From: Ideonella_A sakaiensis_A
GTDB lineage: Bacteria; Pseudomonadota; Gammaproteobacteria; Burkholderiales; Burkholderiaceae_C
Reading direction: 5' to 3'
Length of the DNA: 64,000 nucleotides
Assembly: GCF_048320135.1 (NCBI RefSeq)
Contig: NZ_CP182947.1
Span: forward strand, 124,001-188,000
Numbering within the stretch: the first letter of the stretch is position 1; each line of letters begins with the position of its first letter. The position numbers and the translations under genes were made by a program. Below are positions 19,712-27,171 of the stretch, one piece after another. The notes under the pieces are model-generated. The model did no database searches, was not told the origin of the DNA, and saw only the letters and a list, made by a program, of their open reading frames with translations.

Positions 19712-20629
19712 ATGAACAGTTTCATCAAGGCCTGTGAAGTCTGGATCCCGTCGAAGGACGGCAGCATGCTCGAGTTTTCGGCCGGCCTGTTCGGCGCTGC
19801 AAGCGGGTTTGCGGCGGTCGCGCAGGCGATGTGTTTCGGCCGCGGCGAAGGCCTGCCGGGCCGAGCGTGGGACGAAGGCCGGCCGATCATGCTGAAGCAG
19901 CTCGACGGCAGCTATTTCCGCCGTGCCGCCGCTGCCGAGGCGGCCGGCATCCGCAGTGCGGTGGCGATGCCGATCTTCCTGCGCGACGATCTCAGCGCGG
20001 TGCTGGTTTTTTTCTGCGGCGCGACCGGCAGCGCTGCCGGTGCGCTCGAGTTGTGGCACAACGATCCGCGCGTCAGCACCGACATGAAGCTGGTCGATGG
20101 CCATTTCGGCGACGGCAGCGAGGCGCTCGAAGCCTTGTCGCGCGACGCCTACCTGCCGCGTGGCACCGGGCTCGCCGGCATTGCCTGGCAACGCGGCGCG
20201 GCGGTGCTGATCGATGACCTGGGACAGTCGAACCAGTTTCTGCGCAGCGATTCGACCGCCGAGGCCGGCATCAAGCGCGGGCTGGCGATCCCCTGCTGCA
20301 CGACCGGCAACCACCACCATGTGCTGAATTTCCTGTCGGCATCGCGCACGCCGATCGCGCAGCGGATCGAGAGCTGGGCGCCGGCCGGCGAAGGCGCTGG
20401 CTTGCAGCGCGTCTTCGGATTCAGCGAGGCCAGCGGCGCGCTGCCAACCGGCGACGAAGGGCCGACGATCGCGCTCGATGCCGGCGCGGTCGCCACGGCC
20501 TGGGACAGCGGTGTGCCGCAGGTGGTCAATGGCGGCGCCGACGGCGACGGCGATGGCAGCAGCCTGCTGGCGATCCCCGTGATCGCCGACGGCCGGGTCG
20601 CCGAGGTCGTCGTGCTTTATTTCGACTGA
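19712..20629 (+). CDS. GAF-domain protein of unknown role
   Basis: 305-residue soluble protein made of GAF-like modules. The first is about residues 20-105 (AMCFGRGEGLPGRAWDEG, then IRSAVAMPIFLRDDLSAVLVFF); a second follows at 115-210 (GTGLAGIAWQRGAAVLID, IKRGLAIPCCTTGNHHHVLNF), with an unusual CC and HHH cluster; a third, more diverged, ends LLAIPVIADGRVAEVVVLYF. The repeated phrase G-LPG-AW / G-LAG-IAW is typical of GAF sensors. No output domain is attached, so ligand and partner are unknown. Overlaps the convergent ThDP-enzyme gene by 13 bp; serB is upstream by 74 bp on the same strand. Confidence 0.72.
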   Translation: MNSFIKACEVWIPSKDGSMLEFSAGLFGAASGFAAVAQAMCFGRGEGLPGRAWDEGRPIMLKQLDGSYFRRAAAAEAAGIRSAVAMPIFLRDDLSAVLVFFCGATGSAAGALELWHNDPRVSTDMKLVDGHFGDGSEALEALSRDAYLPRGTGLAGIAWQRGAAVLIDDLGQSNQFLRSDSTAEAGIKRGLAIPCCTTGNHHHVLNFLSASRTPIAQRIESWAPAGEGAGLQRVFGFSEASGALPTGDEGPTIALDAGAVATAWDSGVPQVVNGGADGDGDGSSLLAIPVIADGRVAEVVVLYFD

Positions 20630-22386
20630 GGCGCGCCGGCCAGCCGCTTTTCGGCCGCGGCCCGCATCTCGCTCAGTGTCGACCGGCTGGTGATCACGTC
20701 GGTATCGAGCTTCAGGTGGATCAGGGTCGGCCGATCGGCCTCCAGCGCAGCAGCAAAAGCCGCTTCGAAATCGGCGTTGTTCTCGACCCGCTCGCCGGCA
20801 GCCCAGCCATGGGCCCGCGCCAGCGCGGCGAAATCGGGGTTGAACAGGTCGCTGCCGCTGACCCGGCCTGGATATTCCCGCTCCTGGTGCATGCGGATCG
20901 TGCCGTAGCTGCCGTTGTCGACGACGATGCTGATCAGCTTGCCACGGCCACGGCCGGCGCCATAGGCGGTTGCGGTTGCCAGTTCCTGGCCGGTCATCAT
21001 GAAGTCGCCGTCGCCGGCGATGTTGATGACGCAGCGTTGCGGATACAGCAGTGCCGCGGCCACCGCCGCCGGCACGCCATAACCCATCGCGCCGGAGGTC
21101 GGCGCAAGTTGTGTCCGGCCGTTCTTGCCGAGGCCCGGATACTGCACAAAGCGGTGCAGCCAGCCGCTGTAATTGCCGGCACCGTTGGTATAAACCGCAT
21201 CCTCCGGTGCCATCCGCTGCACCAGCTTGACGACTTCGGCCATGTCGAGCGGCGCAACCGCTTGCGGCTGCAGATTGGCCTGGTAATCGGCCTGCGCGGC
21301 CGCGGTCCACTCGGACCAGGCCGGGTTGGTTGGTGCGGACAGCGTCGCCAGCGCATGCGCGGCGCAGGCAAGGCTCGACTGGATCAGCAGATCGGCGGCA
21401 TAGACCCGGCCGAGTTCCTCGGCGCCCGGGTGGATGTGCACCAGCGCCTGCGCTGGCCGCGGCACCGACAGCAGGCTGTAGCCGCCGGTGGTCATTTCGC
21501 CGAGCCGCGGGCCGATCGCGATGATCAGATCGGCATCGCGCACGCGCTGCGCCAGTTTCGGATTGATGCCGATGCCGACATCGCCGGCATAGTTCGGATG
21601 CCGGTTGTCGAACAGATCCTGGAAGCGGAATGCGCAGCCGACCGGCAGCTGCCAGGATTCGGCAAATTGTTCGAGCGCCTGGCAGGATGCGGCGTCCCAG
21701 CCGCTGCCGCCGGCAATCACCAGCGGCCGTTGCGCGGCCTGCAGCCGCTCGCGCAGCGCGCTCAATGCGGCCGGCGACGGCGAACATTGCGCCGGCTCGG
21801 CACGCGGCAGCACCGCTGCAGCGGTCGGCGTCGTCAGCATGTCTTCCGGCAGCACCAGCACGACCGGGCCGGGCCGGCCCTGCATCGCGGTATGGAAGGC
21901 GCGGCCGATATATTCGGGCAGCCGGTTTGCATCGTGCACCTCGCCGACCCACTTCGCCATTCCGAGCGTGCCGGGGCCGAACATCTGCCGGTAGTCGACT
22001 TCCTGGAAGGCTTCTCGGTCGCGCTGGTCGCTGGCCACCTGGCCGACGAACAACACCATCGGCGTGCTGTCCTGGAACGCGGTGTGCACACCGATGCTGG
22101 CATTCGTCGCACCCGGACCGCGGGTGACAAAACAGATGCCAGGACGGCCGCTGAGCTTGCCCTGCGCTTCGGCCATGAAGGCCGCGCCGCCCTCCTGCCG
22201 GCAGGCGATGAAGCGGATCTGCTCGCGGTAGCGCCAGAAGCCGTCGAGCACCGCGAGATAACTCTCGCCGGGCACGCCGAAACAGGTATCGATGCCTTGT
22301 TCGATCAGCGCCTCGACCAGCAGATGCCCGCCCAGGCGGGTTTCGCTCGATGAACCGGGAGGAGTGGAAGCAGATGGATTCGTCAT
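20617..22386 (-). CDS. Thiamine diphosphate-dependent acetolactate synthase-like enzyme
   Basis: 589-residue ThDP enzyme of the acetolactate synthase superfamily. The catalytic Glu is in GVPGESYLAVLDG near residue 45. RGPGATNASIGVHTAFQD belongs to the pyrimidine domain. The ThDP/metal motif of the C-terminal domain is GDGDFMMTGQELATA with VDNGSYG. The middle domain is present (GPRLGEMTTGGYSLL). The ATG at 22386 (MTNPSASTPPG) is used; a start 36 bp upstream is possible. True IlvB is usually next to ilvN, which is absent here, so this is likely a different ThDP enzyme such as an oxo-acid decarboxylase or ligase. Divergent from nadA. Confidence 0.85.
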   Translation of the reverse strand: MTNPSASTPPGSSSETRLGGHLLVEALIEQGIDTCFGVPGESYLAVLDGFWRYREQIRFIACRQEGGAAFMAEAQGKLSGRPGICFVTRGPGATNASIGVHTAFQDSTPMVLFVGQVASDQRDREAFQEVDYRQMFGPGTLGMAKWVGEVHDANRLPEYIGRAFHTAMQGRPGPVVLVLPEDMLTTPTAAAVLPRAEPAQCSPSPAALSALRERLQAAQRPLVIAGGSGWDAASCQALEQFAESWQLPVGCAFRFQDLFDNRHPNYAGDVGIGINPKLAQRVRDADLIIAIGPRLGEMTTGGYSLLSVPRPAQALVHIHPGAEELGRVYAADLLIQSSLACAAHALATLSAPTNPAWSEWTAAAQADYQANLQPQAVAPLDMAEVVKLVQRMAPEDAVYTNGAGNYSGWLHRFVQYPGLGKNGRTQLAPTSGAMGYGVPAAVAAALLYPQRCVINIAGDGDFMMTGQELATATAYGAGRGRGKLISIVVDNGSYGTIRMHQEREYPGRVSGSDLFNPDFAALARAHGWAAGERVENNADFEAAFAAALEADRPTLIHLKLDTDVITSRSTLSEMRAAAEKRLAGAPQSK

Positions 22387-22412
22387 CCCGCAACTGTAAG
22401 GCCCCGTCATCA

Positions 22413-22435
22413 GGCAGGACAATGAACGACCTGCC
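22413..22435. promoter_or_regulatory. Inverted repeat in the ThDP enzyme/nadA intergenic region
   Basis: GGCAGG and CCTGCC are arranged as inverted arms with an 11-nt spacer in the 165-bp divergent region. It could be an operator for either gene, but short GC-rich arms of this size arise by chance, so confidence is low. Confidence 0.2.
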
Positions 22436-22551
22436 GCGAACGGCCGGCGAGCGAAAATAACGGACTGGGCACGGCTGCGCCTGGGCTACGATCGACGCCG
22501 GTCCGCCAGCCCGGCAGGGGTGCCAACACGACAGATGCCGGAACGATATCG

Positions 22552-23658
22552 ATGAGCCAAGTCCTGTTCGACTATACGAAGCAAGATGCAAGCGGTGCGA
22601 GCTGCGTGGCCCAGGCCTGGGCAAAGACGCCGCCCGCACTGACGCCGCTGCAGCGCGACCTTGCAAAAAGCAAGGCCAGACAGATGCTGCAGCAGCACGA
22701 TGCGGTGCTGGTCGCCCATTACTACGTCGACGGCGATCTGCAGGACCTGGCGCTGGAAACCGGTGGCTGTGTCGCCGATTCGCTCGAGATGGCGCGCTTC
22801 GGCCGCGACCACCCCGGCAAGACGCTGGTCGTCGCCGGCGTGCGTTTCATGGGCGAGACGGCGAAGATCCTCAGTCCGGAAAAACGCGTGCTGATGCCCG
22901 ACCTCGACGCAACCTGCTCGCTCGACCTCGGCTGCCCGCCGGACGAATTTGCCGCCTTCTGCGACGCCCATCCGGACCGCGAAGTCGTCGTCTACGCCAA
23001 TACCAGCGCAGCCGTGAAGGCGCGTGCCGACTGGATGGTGACGAGTTCCTGTGCACTGGCGATCGTCCGCCATCTGCAAGAACAGGGCCGCAAGATCCTG
23101 TGGGCGCCGGACCGGCACCTCGGTCGTTATATCCAGCAGGCCAGCGGCGCCGACATGCTGATGTGGGACGGCGCCTGCATCGTCCACGACGAGTTCAAGG
23201 GCGTCGAATTGCAGCTGCTGAAGGAGCAGCATCCGCATGCGAAGGTGCTGGTCCATCCGGAGTCACCCGAGGCGGTGGTCAAGCTGGCCGATGTGGTCGG
23301 CTCGACGACGCAGCTGCTCGATGCGGTGCGCACGCTCGACGCGACCGAATTCATCGTCGCGACCGACAACGGGCTGATGCACAGGATGCGCCAGCTGGCA
23401 CCGGGCAAGACGCTGATCGAGGCGCCGACCGCCGGCGACAGCGCAACCTGCAAGAGCTGCGCACACTGCCCGTGGATGGCAATGAATGCGGTGCAGGGTG
23501 TGATCGACTGCCTGCAACACGGCAGCGGCGAGATTCACATCGACGAGGAAATCCGCCGCCAGGCGCACGGCTGCATCGACCGCATGCTCGACTTCGTCAA
23601 GACCCATCCGTCGGCAACCCAGGCCAGCGGTCTGGTGCCGCGCATCGGCGCGGCCTGA
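22552..23658 (+). CDS. nadA: Quinolinate synthase
   Basis: 368-residue [4Fe-4S] enzyme that condenses iminoaspartate with dihydroxyacetone phosphate to give quinolinate for NAD. Cluster cysteines are visible in LDATCSLD (about 122), TSSCA (about 166) and in CKSCAHCPWMAMN near residue 300. The substrate motif VLVAHYYVDGDLQDLA and HPESPEAVV are typical. Length is normal for the long NadA class. nadC follows after 10 bp, so they form a biosynthetic operon; nadB is not in the window. Confidence 0.96.
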   Translation: MSQVLFDYTKQDASGASCVAQAWAKTPPALTPLQRDLAKSKARQMLQQHDAVLVAHYYVDGDLQDLALETGGCVADSLEMARFGRDHPGKTLVVAGVRFMGETAKILSPEKRVLMPDLDATCSLDLGCPPDEFAAFCDAHPDREVVVYANTSAAVKARADWMVTSSCALAIVRHLQEQGRKILWAPDRHLGRYIQQASGADMLMWDGACIVHDEFKGVELQLLKEQHPHAKVLVHPESPEAVVKLADVVGSTTQLLDAVRTLDATEFIVATDNGLMHRMRQLAPGKTLIEAPTAGDSATCKSCAHCPWMAMNAVQGVIDCLQHGSGEIHIDEEIRRQAHGCIDRMLDFVKTHPSATQASGLVPRIGAA

Positions 23659-23668
23659 CGGAGGGGCG

Positions 23669-24538
23669 ATGGTCAATTTCAACGAAAACCTCGAGCAGGC
23701 GCGCCAGCGCAATATCCGCGACGCGCTGGCAGAAGATATCGGCCAGCGCGACTGGACCGCCGAACTGGTGCCGGCCGAGCAGCGCGTTGTCGCCCGGCTG
23801 CTGGTGCGCGAGGATGCCGTGCTGTGCGGCCGCGACTGGTTCGAAGGCTGCGTGCGCGAGCTCGACCCGAACGCGGAGCTCGATTGGCAGCTTGCCGAAG
23901 GCGCGCGGATGAGGGCCGGCCAGACCGTCTGCGAGATCACCGCGAACGCACGCGCGCTGCTGTCTGCCGAACGCCCGGCGCTCAATTTCCTGCAGCTGCT
24001 GTCGGCCACCGCAACGCTGACCCGTGCCCATGTCGATGCGGTCGGCGATGCGTCGACCAATCCGCGCGGCTGCGCGATCCTCGATACCCGCAAGACGATT
24101 CCCGGCCTGCGCCAGGCACAGAAATATGCGGTGCGCATCGGCGGCGGCCGCAACCAGCGGCTCGCGTTGTGGCACGGCATCCTGATCAAGGAAAACCACA
24201 TCGCCGCGGCCGGTGGCATCCCGCAGGTGCTCGCCAATGCGCGTGCGCTCGGTGCCGGCGTCGACATCCAGATCGAGGTCGAATCGATCGCCCAGTTGAG
24301 CGAGGCGCTCGACGCCGGCGCCGGCAACGTGCTGCTCGACAATTTCGACCTCGAGACGATGCGCCAGGCGGTGGCGATCAATGCCGGCCGCGCGGTGCTC
24401 GAATATTCGGGCAATGTGCAGCTCGAGCAGGTGCGCGAGATCGCCGCCACCGGCGTCGACCGGATCTCGATCGGCCGGCTGACGAAGGACGTGCGCGCGG
24501 TCGACTATTCGTTGCGGGTGGTGCGCCGGATCGACTAG
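23669..24538 (+). CDS. nadC: Nicotinate-nucleotide pyrophosphorylase (carboxylating)
   Basis: 289-residue quinolinate phosphoribosyltransferase making nicotinate mononucleotide from quinolinate and PRPP. Motifs: DWTAELVPAEQRVVARL at the N-terminus, NARALLSAERPALNFLQLLS, CAILDTRKTIPGLR (substrate Arg/Lys), KYAVRIGGGRNQRL, LIKENHI and IDRISIGRLTKDV at the end. GGAGGGG ribosome site precedes the ATG, 10 bp after nadA. Its stop is one base from the end of the convergent GGDEF/EAL gene. Confidence 0.96.
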   Translation: MVNFNENLEQARQRNIRDALAEDIGQRDWTAELVPAEQRVVARLLVREDAVLCGRDWFEGCVRELDPNAELDWQLAEGARMRAGQTVCEITANARALLSAERPALNFLQLLSATATLTRAHVDAVGDASTNPRGCAILDTRKTIPGLRQAQKYAVRIGGGRNQRLALWHGILIKENHIAAAGGIPQVLANARALGAGVDIQIEVESIAQLSEALDAGAGNVLLDNFDLETMRQAVAINAGRAVLEYSGNVQLEQVREIAATGVDRISIGRLTKDVRAVDYSLRVVRRID

Positions 24539-24539
24539 T

Positions 24540-27137
24540 TCAACCGACAAACGTCGCGCGGCTGCGGATATCGATCACATTGGTCGCCGCCTCGCCGCTT
24601 CGGCGCAGCAGTCGGTCGAGGAAGGAGTCGACCGCCGCTTCATCGAGCGGCCGCGAAATCAGATAGCCCTGGGCGACATCGCAGCCGAGTTCGCGCAACT
24701 GGGCGAGTTGGTCCTGGGTCTCGATGCCCTCCGCGACCACCTGCTTGTCGAGCGAATGGCCGAGCAGCACGATCGCCCGGATGACCGCGGCTTCCTTCGA
24801 ATCCGCGGCGAGATTCTCGACAAACGAGCGGTCGATCTTCAGGCTGTCGATCGGCAGGTTCGACAGGTGGCTGAGCGAGGAATAACCGGTGCCGAAATCG
24901 TCGACGCTGAGGCCCACCCCCAGTTCGTGCAACTGATCGAGCAGCATCTTTGCCGCTTCCAGCCGTTCCATCAGGATGTTTTCGGTCAACTCGATCGTCA
25001 GGTGACCGGCGCGCAGCCGCGCCCCCATCACCGCGTCGGAGACCCGCTGGACAAAATTGCCGCTGGCCAGGTCGTTGCCGGCGACGTTGACATGCATCGT
25101 CAGTTCGGCAAAGCGGGGATTGCGTGCCTGCCACTTCGCCAATTGGCGGCACGCGCGACGCAGGATGAAATCGGTCAGCTGGATGATCGAGCCGGATTCT
25201 TCGGCAACCGGAATGAACAAGGCCGGGCTGACATGGCCGAGCGTCGGATGGTGCCAGCGGGCAAGTGCCTCGAAACCGACCAGCGCGCCGCTTTTCATGT
25301 CGATCAACGGCTGGTACTGGATCGTCAGTTTCTCTTCGGCCAGCGCCCGGCGCAGATCGGCCTCGAGCACCAGCCGGTTCGCGACCTGCGCATGCAGGCT
25401 GACATCGAACACCTCGAAGCGGGCCTTGCCGCTCGCCTTGGCCTTGTACATCGCGGTATCGGCATCGCGCAGCACTTCCTCTGGCGACTGATAACCAATC
25501 GAGCTCATCGTGATGCCGATGCTCGCAGTGGCCGAGATCTCGACGCCGTCGATGTGCATCGGCTCTCGCAACGCGAGTTGCAGGCGATTGGCCAGCTCGC
25601 GCAGGCCGGCCTCGTCGATGCCATCGCGGGCGAGGATCGCAAATTCGTCGCCGCCAAGCCGGGCCACGACATCGCTCGGGCGGACAACGCGGGTGATCCG
25701 CAATGCAGCAGCCTGCAGGAAGGCATCGCCGGCCGAGTGCCCCATGCTGTCGTTGATCAGCTTGAAGCGGTCGAGATCGAGAAACAGCACGCCGAACGGC
25801 CGTGACCCGGGATTGCCGCTGGCAAATTCGATCGCGCTGGCCAGATGCTCGTGGAAGCGATGCCGGTTCGGCAGACCGGTCAGGTTGTCGTGGAACGCGA
25901 TGTGTTGCAGCTCCGACTCGGCGCGCCGGCGCGCGCTGACATCGTGCATCTGCAGGATGAAACACGGCTCGCCCGACCCGGGTTCGGCGAACGAGCCGCA
26001 ATGGATCGCCATCCAGACATCGCTTCCATTCTGGTGCCGGCACAGCAATTCGACACCCCGGACCTGGCGCTGGCCGTCGCGAACGCGTTCGAGTTCGGCA
26101 TCGAGGATGGCGATCGACTCCGGGGCGAGGTACGAGCGCAGCAACAGACTGTGAGGATCGGCCTCGGGCAATCCGAGCAGCGTCCGCAACGACTGATTGG
26201 CCTGGAGAATGGTGCCGTTGAAAGAGACCAGGGCCATGCCGATCGACGCGTGCGTGAAGGCGCTGTGAAAGCGCCGCTCGCTCGATTCGAGCTCGAGCAC
26301 ATGGCGAGCCGCTTGCTCGGCTTTCGCGTCGTTGGCCTTGCGCACCGATTCGGCGGCCTCTTCGCGGCGGAAAAAGAAGTGTCCCGACGTCAACAGGATC
26401 GCGATGATCGGCACCGCGGCAATCACCGCGACGACGCCGGACTGCTTCATGTTGAGGAACAGGAATGCAGCGACCGAAGCATTGCCGGCATAGGCCACGC
26501 CAAGCCAGCCGAAGGAGCCGAAGAAGTCGCGCAGACGCAAGGGTTCGTTGCGCTTGAGCCGCGGCACCATCGTGACCAGCACGGTGTTCGCCATGAAGTA
26601 GGCAATGGCGAATGCGATTGCACCGAGCAGGGTCAGCAGATCGGCCGTCAACCCGTCCTTGGCGCCCAGATCGAGCCCGGCCTGCAGCAGGCTGCCGGTG
26701 CCGAACATCGCGATGGCCGCCATCGCCGGGCTGGCGATCCGGCTGGTCCAGCGCTTCGAGGTCCGGCATGCACCAACCAGTGCCTCGAGTGCAGAAGCCA
26801 CCGCTGCCGCCGCCGGACCGTGCAGCAGCAGCAACAGGAAGATGAAGATCTCGCCGGCGGTGAACGAGTTGGTCGACCCCGCAACGCGCACCGGCATCAA
26901 GCCGGCGATCATCGCCATCGATGTGCCGAGCACGATCTGCAACCAGACCGTATCGGACATCGGCGCGAGCTGATGGGCGCAGTGGACCAGGATGAGGCCG
27001 CCGCAGATCACGACCAGCCACCAGTAGAAGGTGGCCTTGCGGTTGTAGTCCGGCATCAGGGCCTGGTGCAAGGCTCTCGGCCAGGACGCCAAACCTGCCG
27101 GGCTCCGTGGGCTTTCGTCGCTGATCACTGGGTTCAT
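24540..27137 (-). CDS. Membrane PAS-GGDEF-EAL cyclic-di-GMP protein
   Basis: 865-residue inner membrane protein. The N-terminal ~260 residues hold several membrane helices (ATFYWWLVVICGGLILVHC, EIFIFLLLLLHGPAAAAV, VVAVIAAVPIIAILL), then a short coiled region, a PAS domain (residues about 285-405), a GGDEF domain with intact LGGDEFAIL and an RPSD inhibitory site five residues before it, and an EAL domain with GFEALARW, ELTENIL, DDFGTGYSSL and KIDRSFV. Both active sites look intact, so it may make or break c-di-GMP. The ATG at 27137 is chosen; it lies 34 bp after the stop of the protease gene on the same strand, so the two are probably co-transcribed. Confidence 0.92.
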   Translation of the reverse strand: MNPVISDESPRSPAGLASWPRALHQALMPDYNRKATFYWWLVVICGGLILVHCAHQLAPMSDTVWLQIVLGTSMAMIAGLMPVRVAGSTNSFTAGEIFIFLLLLLHGPAAAAVASALEALVGACRTSKRWTSRIASPAMAAIAMFGTGSLLQAGLDLGAKDGLTADLLTLLGAIAFAIAYFMANTVLVTMVPRLKRNEPLRLRDFFGSFGWLGVAYAGNASVAAFLFLNMKQSGVVAVIAAVPIIAILLTSGHFFFRREEAAESVRKANDAKAEQAARHVLELESSERRFHSAFTHASIGMALVSFNGTILQANQSLRTLLGLPEADPHSLLLRSYLAPESIAILDAELERVRDGQRQVRGVELLCRHQNGSDVWMAIHCGSFAEPGSGEPCFILQMHDVSARRRAESELQHIAFHDNLTGLPNRHRFHEHLASAIEFASGNPGSRPFGVLFLDLDRFKLINDSMGHSAGDAFLQAAALRITRVVRPSDVVARLGGDEFAILARDGIDEAGLRELANRLQLALREPMHIDGVEISATASIGITMSSIGYQSPEEVLRDADTAMYKAKASGKARFEVFDVSLHAQVANRLVLEADLRRALAEEKLTIQYQPLIDMKSGALVGFEALARWHHPTLGHVSPALFIPVAEESGSIIQLTDFILRRACRQLAKWQARNPRFAELTMHVNVAGNDLASGNFVQRVSDAVMGARLRAGHLTIELTENILMERLEAAKMLLDQLHELGVGLSVDDFGTGYSSLSHLSNLPIDSLKIDRSFVENLAADSKEAAVIRAIVLLGHSLDKQVVAEGIETQDQLAQLRELGCDVAQGYLISRPLDEAAVDSFLDRLLRRSGEAATNVIDIRSRATFVG

Positions 27138-27171
27138 AAGGTTCGGCTGCTGCCGGCCGCAGGTCGTTTGT

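Noticed and set aside
20617..22386. Calling the ThDP enzyme IlvB
   Set aside because: No ilvN or ilvC neighbour and sequence features alone do not separate IlvB from other acetolactate synthase-like enzymes.
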